DNA of 64,000 nt, taken from the NCBI GenBank assembly GCA_963842295.1, contig CAWJFY010000007.1, forward strand, positions 248,001 to 312,000, in the 5' to 3' direction. Below are positions 1 to 6,775 of this stretch, piece by piece (positions within the stretch are counted from its first letter, which is position 1; each line of letters starts with the position of its first letter). The position numbers were made by a program, and so were the translations under genes. This stretch comes from JAJNBA01 sp963842295. GTDB lineage: Bacteria; Actinomycetota; UBA4738; HRBIN12. A model generated the notes under the pieces. The model ran no database searches. It was given only the letters and a program-made list of their open reading frames with translations, and was not told the origin of the DNA.

Positions 1-29
1 AGTCCGTTGTCTCTGATGTCGTATCCCAC
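1..29 (-). CDS. adenosylhomocysteinase, N-terminal fragment (probable)
   Basis: Only nine codons lie inside the window, reading V-G-Y-D-I-R-D-N-G from a GTG codon. Tyr-Asp-Ile-Arg-Asp close to the N-terminus is how many bacterial S-adenosylhomocysteine hydrolases begin. The gene follows purine nucleoside phosphorylase on the same strand, a neighbour that also handles purine nucleosides. A Shine-Dalgarno-like GGAGAGG lies at 35-41, 5 bases before the GTG. The product call is an inference from very few residues plus context; the existence of a start here is better supported than its name. Confidence 0.4.
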
Positions 30-43
30 GTGGATCCTCTCCG

Positions 44-889
44 TCAGAATGCGCCTGCGAGCTCGGCCACCACCAGGCCGATCGCCTCCGCCGCCGTCTT
101 GGATGCGAGCAGCACCTCCTCGTGAGAGACGGCCCCGCCCGCGGCGTTCGTGACGAAGCTTAGCCCGAGCACACGCATGCCCAACGCCCGGGCGGCGACG
201 GCCTCCGGCACCGTCGACATCCCGACGACCGTCGCCCCGATCCGCCGGAGCATCTCCGTCTCGGCAGGGGTCTCGTAGGACGGTCCCGCCATCGCCGCGT
301 AGACACCCTCCGCGACGGCGGTCCCCTGATCGCGCAGGATGGCGAACGCGGCACCGGACAGATCGCCGTCGTAGATCCCGGAAACGTCGACGAACGCGGG
401 GGAGCCATCCGGGTAACGCCAGCTGGTGAGCGGGTTGGTACCCATCAGATTGATGTGATCGCGAACGACCACCATCGACCCACTCGCCAACGACACATCA
501 AGACCGCCGACCGCGGCCGACAGCACCATCGTGCGCGCCCCGAGCGCGTGGGAAACCCGAGTCGTGATCGACGCCAGCCGCATCGGGTGGCCCTCGTAGA
601 AGTGGATGCGACCTTGGAAGATCGCGACGGCGTGCCCGCCGATCGTCCCGAGCCAGAGCCGGCCGGCATGTCCCGGCACGGTCGGCGGTGGGAATCCCGG
701 CAGCTCTCCGTACGGGATCTCCAGGGGCTCCCCCGAGCCGGCGCGCTCCCAGGCGACCTTGATCGCGTCACCCAGGCCGGAGCCCAACACGACGCCGGCC
801 ACCGGCTGGATGCTGGTGCGCTCCCGGATCGCCCGCATGATCCCTTCCTCGACGCCGTCTCCCGGTGACGGGACGTGCGGTTCGGTCAC
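44..889 (-). CDS. purine nucleoside phosphorylase
   Basis: Phosphorolysis of purine (deoxy)nucleosides to base and (deoxy)ribose-1-phosphate; cytosolic purine salvage. The 281-residue product fits the trimeric PNP family. Visible motifs: the phosphate loop GSGLG at 36-40, the R94/H96 region leading to YEGH (98-101), AGPSYET (201-207) with the base-binding Glu206, and Thr247-Asn248; the Asn is the family determinant for 6-oxopurines. The reading frame stays open upstream to 1033, but that stretch overlaps the SIS gene; the GTG at 889 overlaps the SIS stop codon (GTGA), giving a translationally coupled start and a normal length. It follows the isomerase in a tightly packed minus-strand run. Confidence 0.9.
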   Translation of the reverse strand: MTEPHVPSPGDGVEEGIMRAIRERTSIQPVAGVVLGSGLGDAIKVAWERAGSGEPLEIPYGELPGFPPPTVPGHAGRLWLGTIGGHAVAIFQGRIHFYEGHPMRLASITTRVSHALGARTMVLSAAVGGLDVSLASGSMVVVRDHINLMGTNPLTSWRYPDGSPAFVDVSGIYDGDLSGAAFAILRDQGTAVAEGVYAAMAGPSYETPAETEMLRRIGATVVGMSTVPEAVAARALGMRVLGLSFVTNAAGGAVSHEEVLLASKTAAEAIGLVVAELAGAF

Positions 890-1944
890 GACACGAGCGC
901 GGCCTTCAGCCGCTGGATCACGTCGACGGGAGTGGGATCGACGCCTTTGCGGATCGCGACGTAGGCGCTGACGAAGTCCCCCAGCGCGATCAACGACATC
1001 AGCCGAGCGAGCGCGCTCCTTCCCGTCGCCCACACCTCATGGGTGTCCGCGCCCGCATCCGCGGCGATCTCGAGCGAGAGCGGGAATCGGGCGGCGATCC
1101 CGGGGTCCTCGGCCTCGTGCCGGAGGGCGATCACCGTGTGCGACCGACCGAACGGCGGGGTCCATCCCACCACCTCGTTGTGATCCAGCTCGGACATCGA
1201 GGCCCACCAAGCGGGCACCTTCCCGTTCTCGTTGAACTGGGTCTTCCAGCGGGCCGCGGCGGTGGCCGCGATGCCCTCCGCACCCCAAAGCACCGGGATC
1301 CGATCACCGATCGCCTCCGCCAGTCGTTTCGCGGGATCGTCGCCCACGGGCGCGTCGGGGCCAGAGGCCGCGGCCCGCGCGTCGACCTCGCCCGCCGCCT
1401 CGGTGACATCGTCGGCCAGCGGAGGGAGGAGCCCGGCGGCCTCCAGCGCCCCGAGCCCGGTGAACGCGAGCCAGCCGACGGCGGCGCGCGGCTGGAAGCC
1501 GCCGGGCACGGACACGACCGGCACACCCGCCTCCGCCGCCTCGTCCGCGATCGTTCCGCCCGATGTCACCACGATCGAGCGGCAGCCGCGCTTCGTCGCC
1601 TCACGGAAGGCTGCGAGCGTCTCCGATGTGTTCCCCGAGTAGGACGAGATGAGGACGAGGGAGTGCGGGCCCGCATACTCCGGCAGCTCCGGCGACCGGT
1701 TCACCTCGACCGGAACCCCGAGCCGGTCGCGGAACACCGATCGCAGGACATCCCCTGCGACCGCGGAGCCTCCCATGCCGCAGCACACCACACCCCGTAC
1801 GTCGGCGAGATCGGGAAGGCCGCTCGCACCCGCTCCGTTCGAGTATCCCTGGCGACACTGCGAACCCAGGTCCCCGATGGCCGCCAACATCCCGCCGGCG
1901 TCGTGGCCTCGAACCGCCTTGCCATCGTCGAGGTCGACGGTCAT
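886..1944 (-). CDS. SIS-domain phosphosugar isomerase (bifunctional glucose-6-P/mannose-6-P isomerase type)
   Basis: Predicted to interconvert hexose-6-phosphates with fructose-6-phosphate, supplying mannose-6-phosphate for GDP-mannose. The 352 residues fit the bifunctional phosphoglucose/phosphomannose isomerase family: a first SIS domain opens with CGMGGSA at about 55-61 (sugar-phosphate loop), followed by an SSYSGNTSET-type phosphate-binding segment, and a second SIS-like half with the conserved His/Glu region (LDHNEVVGW). The frame runs upstream to 2241, but the ATG at 1944 overlaps the stop of the Trm112-like gene (ATGA). Its position next to phosphomannomutase matches the mycobacterial Rv3256c-Rv3257c pair. 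Exact substrate preference cannot be read from sequence. Confidence 0.83.
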   Translation of the reverse strand: MTVDLDDGKAVRGHDAGGMLAAIGDLGSQCRQGYSNGAGASGLPDLADVRGVVCCGMGGSAVAGDVLRSVFRDRLGVPVEVNRSPELPEYAGPHSLVLISSYSGNTSETLAAFREATKRGCRSIVVTSGGTIADEAAEAGVPVVSVPGGFQPRAAVGWLAFTGLGALEAAGLLPPLADDVTEAAGEVDARAAASGPDAPVGDDPAKRLAEAIGDRIPVLWGAEGIAATAAARWKTQFNENGKVPAWWASMSELDHNEVVGWTPPFGRSHTVIALRHEAEDPGIAARFPLSLEIAADAGADTHEVWATGRSALARLMSLIALGDFVSAYVAIRKGVDPTPVDVIQRLKAALVS

Positions 1945-2156
1945 CCCTTCGTGCCTCGCTTCTGCCCCGGCTTGGGTCCCGCGGCGCCGCCGGGCTTCTC
2001 CGCCTCGTCGATCAGCATCACAGGGATCCCATCTCGGACCGGATACCGGAAGCCACAGGTGCGGCACACGATCACCTGTTCGTCCTCGCGATAGTCGATG
2101 TCCCCTCGATCGTTGGGACAAACGAGGATCTCCAGCAGTTCCGCGTCGAGCGTCAC
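1941..2156 (-). CDS. Trm112 family zinc-binding protein
   Basis: A 71-residue Trm112/YcaR-type protein. It shows the family pattern LVCP (Cys13), a CxxC pair at 31/34 and the ending FRYPVRDGIPVML. The second cysteine of the usual first CPxC is replaced by Asp (CPND), so the zinc site has at most three cysteines. Eukaryotic and archaeal relatives activate methyltransferases; the bacterial role is unclear. The GTG at 2156 overlaps the stop of phosphomannomutase and the stop overlaps the next start, so it sits inside a coupled operon of hexose-phosphate enzymes. Confidence 0.8.
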   Translation of the reverse strand: MTLDAELLEILVCPNDRGDIDYREDEQVIVCRTCGFRYPVRDGIPVMLIDEAEKPGGAAGPKPGQKRGTKG

Positions 2157-3532
2157 GTCCCGTCCCTTCCTTCCTCTCCCGTGGCCTTTTCTGCGGCCTC
2201 TCCCCTGATCGATGCGAGGAGCTCCTCGGTCTTGACGGCAAGGAGCTCCGGCGTCCTGGCCTCCACGTTCAACCGTAGCAACGGCTCGGTGTTGGAAGGT
2301 CGGACGTTGCACCACCAATCGTCGAACTCTATCGTCAGGCCGTCGAGCCGATCCTGACGGCCGTCGCGGAACAGATCGGCGATCGCCTCGATCCTCGCCT
2401 GCGGGTCGTCCACACGGGAATTGATCTCCCCGGATGAGAAATAGCGGCGATACGGCTGAAGGAGCTGCGAGAGGGTCTGCCGGGATCTCGACAGCTCCCC
2501 AAGAGCGATCACCGCGGCGATCATGCCCGAGTCGGCGCTGTAGTTGTCCCGGAAGTAGTAGTGGCCGGAATGCTCGCCGCCGAATACGGCTCCCGTCTCC
2601 CCCATCACCTCCTTGATGAACGAATGCCCGACCCGCGTTCTGATCGGCACACCACCGTGTTCCCGGATGACCTCCGGGACCGTCCACGAGCAGATGAGGT
2701 TGTAGACGACCTTCGCGCCCGGCTCTCGCTCCAGCATCGAAGCGGCGATGAGGGCGGTCATGAGGGAACCACTCACGTCTTCCGCGCGCTCGTCCACGAG
2801 GAACACCCGGTCCGCATCCCCGTCGAACGCCATGCCCACGTCCGCCCCGTGCTCGAGCACCGCCTCCTTCAGGTCTCGCTGGTTCGCGGGGTCTATCGGG
2901 TCCGCCGGGTGGTTCGGGAACGTTCCGTCGAGTTCGGCGTAGAGGTGATGGAGCGTGACGGGCAGCCTCTCGAAGACCGCCGGCGCGACGAGGCCGCCCA
3001 TGCCGTTGGCCGTGTCGATCGCGACCGTGAGCGGACGCATCTTCTCAGCGTCGGTGAACGCGAGCACGTGGTCCACGTAGGCATCCAGCACGTTCCTTTG
3101 CCGGACCGAACCGTGACCGTTCCCGAGGATCTCCTCACCCTTCTCGGTCAGGGCTCTGATCTCGCCGAGGCCTGAGTCCTCTCCGACGGGCTTCGCGCCC
3201 CCCAGGCAGAACTTGAGCCCGTTGTACTCCTTCGGGTTGTGGCTGGCGGTGAGCATCACCCCCGGCCGGTCCAGAGAGCCGGATGCGAAATAGAGGAGAT
3301 CGGTGGACGCGAGGCCGAGGTCCACGACGTCGACGTCGCGCGACGTGGCTCCTTCGGTCAGAGCCGCTGCGAGGTCGGGCGACGAGAGCCGGCAATCGCG
3401 CCCTACGAGGATCTCCGACGCGCCGCTCCACATCGCGAACGCAGCGCCGATCCGCCGAACGACATCGGCGTTCAGTTCGTCGGGGACCACACCGCGAACG
3501 TCGTAAGCCTTGAAGATGCGGGAGAGGTCCAC
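2153..3532 (-). CDS. manB: phosphomannomutase/phosphoglucomutase
   Basis: Interconverts mannose-6-phosphate and mannose-1-phosphate (possibly also the glucose phosphates), feeding GDP-mannose and cell-envelope glycans. The 459-residue product has every alpha-D-phosphohexomutase signature: active-site serine loop TASHNP with Ser97, metal-binding DGDADR at 237-242, sugar-binding GEHSGH at 319-324 and phosphate-binding RPSNTEP at 411-417. The GTG start at 3532 is preceded by a TAGGAT hexamer and no Shine-Dalgarno, fitting a nearly leaderless transcript that opens the downstream Trm112-SIS-PNP run. The mannose versus glucose choice is inferred from the neighbouring isomerase and actinobacterial synteny. 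Confidence 0.92.
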   Translation of the reverse strand: MDLSRIFKAYDVRGVVPDELNADVVRRIGAAFAMWSGASEILVGRDCRLSSPDLAAALTEGATSRDVDVVDLGLASTDLLYFASGSLDRPGVMLTASHNPKEYNGLKFCLGGAKPVGEDSGLGEIRALTEKGEEILGNGHGSVRQRNVLDAYVDHVLAFTDAEKMRPLTVAIDTANGMGGLVAPAVFERLPVTLHHLYAELDGTFPNHPADPIDPANQRDLKEAVLEHGADVGMAFDGDADRVFLVDERAEDVSGSLMTALIAASMLEREPGAKVVYNLICSWTVPEVIREHGGVPIRTRVGHSFIKEVMGETGAVFGGEHSGHYYFRDNYSADSGMIAAVIALGELSRSRQTLSQLLQPYRRYFSSGEINSRVDDPQARIEAIADLFRDGRQDRLDGLTIEFDDWWCNVRPSNTEPLLRLNVEARTPELLAVKTEELLASIRGEAAEKATGEEGRDGT

Positions 3533-3541
3533 CGCAGCCCA

Positions 3542-3547
3542 TCCTAC
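3542..3547 (-). promoter_or_regulatory. -10 element (TAGGAT) for manB operon
   Basis: TAGGAT on the minus strand, 9 bases before the GTG of manB. There is no Shine-Dalgarno between them. It belongs to the recurrent TAnnnT pattern in this window. Confidence 0.5.
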
Positions 3548-3571
3548 GGACGGGCTGCGGAGGACGTCAGG

Positions 3572-3754
3572 CTAGGTCCGGACGACGGTGTCGATGACGT
3601 CTGAGAGCACGACCTGCTCGCCATCGCGATGCCACCACTTCGCCTCGCAGGCGTGGCAGGTCGAGAAGGAGAGGTCGCGGCCGCTGACGTTCATCGAGAT
3701 GGAGATCACGTCTCCCTGACGGCACTCTGGGCAGTCGTTCGTCTTGGACATCAT
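3572..3754 (-). CDS. small zinc-ribbon protein
   Basis: A 60-residue protein with two CxxC knuckles (CPEC near the N-terminus, CHAC about 25 residues later), followed by Lys-Trp-Trp-His and a short acidic tail. This is a zinc-ribbon layout like those in transcription-associated or nucleic-acid-binding small proteins, but no function can be assigned. The frame is open to 3823; I chose the ATG at 3754 because GGAG lies 5 bases upstream and the domain begins immediately. It sits between DUF3499 and phosphomannomutase, in line with them but with gaps, so it may be separately transcribed. Confidence 0.65.
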   Translation of the reverse strand: MMSKTNDCPECRQGDVISISMNVSGRDLSFSTCHACEAKWWHRDGEQVVLSDVIDTVVRT

Positions 3755-3902
3755 CCACACTCCGGTTCGGGTGATCGACCGTAACAGGGCGACCGATCCT
3801 GGCTTCAGACACCCACGAGTCATTCTTGGCTCCCCCGTCGCCTCCGCCCGCCGGAAGCGTGCGGGACGCCGAAAGTCCTCCGGTCTGGCCCGAAATAGCT
3901 AG
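3755..3902. other. 148-bp intergenic region
   Basis: Separates DUF3499 from the zinc-ribbon gene. It has no convincing reading frame. It holds the 12-mer CGCCGAAAGTCC at 3867-3878, which recurs at 45962-45973 upstream of the HTH gene. Nothing else recognisable is present. Confidence 0.4.
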
Positions 3903-4118
3903 TCAGTCGCGCTCTGCGGTGGCCGACACGAGGCGCGCGTCGCCGACCTGCCACCCGACGGGCGGGGTCATCGCGGCCAGATGGCGGGAGCAGAGGTCGA
4001 GCAGGCGCGGGTCCCGTTGCGGCAGGAGTCCCCCGATCACGATCAGGCGGTCGGCGTAGCGGAGCGAGATCGTGGCGACGGGCTCCGCCGGGCAATTCAT
4101 GCGTGCGCAGCGTCGCAT
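3903..4118 (-). CDS. DUF3499 family protein
   Basis: A 71-residue actinobacterial protein of the DUF3499 family (function unknown). It opens MRRCARMNC, has a mid-protein LRYADRLIVIG segment, and a DLCSRHLAAMTPPVGW motif, so its two cysteine positions near the N-terminus plus Cys-x2-His could bind metal. In mycobacteria the equivalent gene (Rv3258c) also lies next to manB and whiB2. Translation is probably leaderless: TAGCCT lies exactly 6 bases before the ATG, with TTGCAT 16 bases further up. Confidence 0.82.
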   Translation of the reverse strand: MRRCARMNCPAEPVATISLRYADRLIVIGGLLPQRDPRLLDLCSRHLAAMTPPVGWQVGDARLVSATAERD

Positions 4119-4124
4119 GCCCGA

Positions 4125-4152
4125 AGGCTAGACGCGGTTCGACCGGATGCAA
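4125..4152 (-). promoter_or_regulatory. promoter of DUF3499 gene (leaderless)
   Basis: Minus strand: -35 TTGCAT at 4147-4152, 16-base spacer, -10 TAGCCT at 4125-4130, then 6 bases to the ATG at 4118. There is no Shine-Dalgarno. Confidence 0.6.
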
Positions 4153-4168
4153 GCACCCCCGGCTTGGT

Positions 4169-5305
4169 TCAGGCGACGGTATCCGATCCGTCCGGGGTGT
4201 TCGGGACATCCCATTCCGATGCCCACGAGGGTCGGTACCCCACGATGATGACCTTCGTCCCCACTGGCACGAGGTCGTACAGCGCCTCGACCTCCTCGTT
4301 GTGCATCCGGATGCAGCCGTGCGAGGCGTAGCGCCCGATCGAGTCCGGCGAGGTGGTCCCGTGGATCCTGATCAACCCGGGTGCCGTGATGTAAAGAGCC
4401 CGGGTGCCCATCGGATTGCCCGGCCCACCGGGAACCACCGCCGGCAACCCGGCGCCCCAGCTGTCCAGCGCCGGGTTGTACCACGTGGGGTTCTCCCGCT
4501 TCTGGTACAGCGACCACTCGCCGGTCGGTGTGATCCACCCTGGCTTCGCCGTCGCGACGTCCCAGCTGTGCGACACCTCGAACCCCTCATACAGATCGAG
4601 ACGATTCGTGTCCACGTGCACCACGATGGTGGGTCCCATGGTCCGCGCGTTGACCTTCGCTGTCACCGGGTGCACGGAGAACCGGACGATCGAGGAGCCG
4701 TCGGCGAGCGCCTCCGACAGGAGGCGCTCGGCGCGGCCGGCGACCAGCGCCGACCCCGCCTTCGCCTGGCGGAAGGCCAGTCCCCCGTCCTCCCCCATCC
4801 CGATGGACGCGTTGCGCGGGTGCACGAGAACCTTTCGCGCGGTCCGCCGCACGAACCGTTTCACGTGTCGGTCGCCGCGGAGCGTGAGCTCGACGTCGAC
4901 ATCGAGGGGATCGTCCCTGAACCGCCTCCATGCGCGTTCGACCCAACCGACGCTCTCCGATGCCTTCATCGCCTCGTCGACGGCCCGGCCGACCGAGGCA
5001 CGTCGGCCGAGCTGTCTTGGTGTCGTGGTGAAGCGCTTGCCCTTGACGAAGACGACGATCTCTCGATCGAGATCCTCGTTGGCCCGAGTCCGCACCGCCG
5101 CCATCGCTTGCGCGCGTGTCATGCCCGACACGTCTACGTCGGCGACCGTGGTTCCGGGAAGGATCCGGCTCGCGTTCGCCTGCTCGTGACGGAACGCGGC
5201 GTAGGCGACCCCACCCAGGGCGAGCACGATCACGCCGGATACGAGCCCGACGATCAGCGGCCATCGTCTGCGGGCCGCGCGCGATTCGTGACGTCCTTTG
5301 GCCAT
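4169..5305 (-). CDS. L,D-transpeptidase (YkuD) with N-terminal PG-binding-like domain
   Basis: Periplasmic/wall-side enzyme expected to make 3-3 peptidoglycan cross-links. The 378 residues begin with a basic cytoplasmic stretch, a single membrane anchor at about 16-38, a VanW-associated peptidoglycan-binding-like domain (VADVDVSGMTRAQA), and a C-terminal YkuD domain with His315 and SHGCIR at 328-333, Cys331 being the nucleophile. All catalytic residues are present. The ATG at 5305 is preceded by TAGCTT at a 6-base gap, so translation is likely leaderless. A 13-bp palindrome lies immediately upstream of that hexamer and may be an operator or the terminator of the upstream DUF5719 transcript. 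Confidence 0.9.
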   Translation of the reverse strand: MAKGRHESRAARRRWPLIVGLVSGVIVLALGGVAYAAFRHEQANASRILPGTTVADVDVSGMTRAQAMAAVRTRANEDLDREIVVFVKGKRFTTTPRQLGRRASVGRAVDEAMKASESVGWVERAWRRFRDDPLDVDVELTLRGDRHVKRFVRRTARKVLVHPRNASIGMGEDGGLAFRQAKAGSALVAGRAERLLSEALADGSSIVRFSVHPVTAKVNARTMGPTIVVHVDTNRLDLYEGFEVSHSWDVATAKPGWITPTGEWSLYQKRENPTWYNPALDSWGAGLPAVVPGGPGNPMGTRALYITAPGLIRIHGTTSPDSIGRYASHGCIRMHNEEVEALYDLVPVGTKVIIVGYRPSWASEWDVPNTPDGSDTVA

Positions 5306-5311
5306 GGGGGA

Positions 5312-5317
5312 AAGCTA
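5312..5317 (-). promoter_or_regulatory. -10 element (TAGCTT) for L,D-transpeptidase
   Basis: TAGCTT on the minus strand, exactly 6 bases before the ATG at 5305, with no Shine-Dalgarno. It abuts the palindrome at 5318-5347. Confidence 0.5.
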
Positions 5318-5347
5318 TCCGTCCCGGGGCGCATGCCCCGGGACGGA
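5318..5347 (-). terminator. 13-bp perfect stem-loop, terminator-like or operator
   Basis: A perfect 13-base inverted repeat (5318-5330 and 5335-5347) with a 4-base loop. It lies 42 bases after the DUF5719 stop and directly before the L,D-transpeptidase -10. Read on the minus strand it is followed by TAGCTTT, a poor U-tract. It may terminate the glycosyltransferase-DUF5719 transcript, bind a regulator of the transpeptidase, or both. Confidence 0.55.
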
Positions 5348-5389
5348 AATGATACGCCAAGGCGCAACCCACCTCCTCGAACGCGCGTC

Positions 5390-6775
5390 CTACGGCTCGT
5401 GCGGGAGCGATACGCCCACGCTCAAGGCGAACCCATCCGCGCTCCCCTTCCCGGGTGAGGTGGATGCCGCGAGAGCGACGAGGGGGCCTCCCTCGGCGCG
5501 GATCAGCATCGCCGCGCCGGGCGCGGATGCCCAGAACTCCGCTGGCACGGCGGCCGCCGAGTGGGCGGAAACAAGGACCGTCAACGGGGCGGCCGCCGTG
5601 TCCCCCTCCTGAGGCAGGAGCTCGACGGTCGCCTCGACGTCCACGTCGCCGTCGTTCACCAGCACCGCGCCCGGGACAGCGGAGGCGCTCGAGGTCGCCG
5701 GGAGCACGAGCCAGGAGTCCGAGCCTTCGACCGCACCGGCGGTGGCTCCGAGATCCTCGCCCGGCCCGAGGGCGCGCAGCGCCCCCACGACCGGAGCGTC
5801 CTCGAGCGTGAAGAGACGGATCCCGACCGGCCCGGGTTCCACAGGGATCGCGTACGCACGGGCGGTGGCAGGGCCGTGCTCTTGCTCCGTGAGCCCGCCG
5901 ACGGGTCGAGGCTGATCCTGGGTCAGCCCGGTCGCACCGAACCGGATCGAGCTCTCGGACGTGGACAGGAGGAGGAGCTCGGTCTGTCCCGACCCTTGCA
6001 TCAGCGGGAAGGTCGCGCCGGGCGCGGGCTGCGTCCAGCCGAGCGCGCTGCGTATCTTGGTCCGGTCGCTCACGCCCAGGGACGCGGCGACCACCCGTCC
6101 CACCGAGACCTCGAGCGCGACCGCCAAGGCCGGCTCTCCTTCGACCAATGTGTTGAGATGCAGCGCGGTGCTCCGGCGGGCCGGGATCACGAGGTCGGTC
6201 CACTCCGAGTCCCGGATGGGAGCTCGATCCGCCGTATAGAGGACCACGTCCAGGACCGCGGGAGCGGCGAACGGGTTGGCCACGACGACGAAAGCCTCTT
6301 CGTCGAGCTGCGTGGTCTCATCGGCCAGGTACCAGTGACGCGCCGCGTCCGCCGCGCAGGGTTCGGCGGCCACCCCTCCATCGGTGGAGGAGACCCACCC
6401 GGCGCCGATCCAACCACCGAAGTACTCGATGTAGGTCGCGGCCCCCCGATCCTGGGGAACCTGGTCGATCCGTACGGTGCTCCCCGCCGGGACCTCGTAG
6501 CTCTCCGGAGATCCGGCCGCGTCGGTTCCGAGCCCGGTGATCCTCGCCGCGACCGCCGCCGATCCCGGGTTCGCCAGATACAGCGCCAGCGACACGTCCG
6601 ACGCCCCCCCATGGGGGCACACCCAGGCCCCTGATGGAGCCCTGCCCGGCGCGAGGCCCCCCGCGGAGCGCACACCCAGGTGATCGAGCCATAGCAGCGC
6701 CGCGACGAAGAACGCCACCGATGCCAGAGCGAACAGCGTCTGCCCCCGAGGGGGCTGGATGCGGGAAGCACTCAT
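5390..6775 (-). CDS. DUF5719 family membrane-anchored surface protein
   Basis: A 461-residue protein with an N-terminal membrane anchor (about residues 15-33) and a long extracytoplasmic part of repeated beta-rich, Ala/Val-rich segments, matching the actinobacterial DUF5719 family of unknown function. It contains no recognisable catalytic motif. The ATG at 6775 overlaps the stop of the large glycosyltransferase (ATGA); members of this family are usually encoded directly after such GT2 proteins near whiB, so a joint role in surface glycan or glycoprotein assembly is likely but inferred. The frame is open slightly further up (6802), but the coupled start is preferred. Confidence 0.75.
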   Translation of the reverse strand: MSASRIQPPRGQTLFALASVAFFVAALLWLDHLGVRSAGGLAPGRAPSGAWVCPHGGASDVSLALYLANPGSAAVAARITGLGTDAAGSPESYEVPAGSTVRIDQVPQDRGAATYIEYFGGWIGAGWVSSTDGGVAAEPCAADAARHWYLADETTQLDEEAFVVVANPFAAPAVLDVVLYTADRAPIRDSEWTDLVIPARRSTALHLNTLVEGEPALAVALEVSVGRVVAASLGVSDRTKIRSALGWTQPAPGATFPLMQGSGQTELLLLSTSESSIRFGATGLTQDQPRPVGGLTEQEHGPATARAYAIPVEPGPVGIRLFTLEDAPVVGALRALGPGEDLGATAGAVEGSDSWLVLPATSSASAVPGAVLVNDGDVDVEATVELLPQEGDTAAAPLTVLVSAHSAAAVPAEFWASAPGAAMLIRAEGGPLVALAASTSPGKGSADGFALSVGVSLPHEP

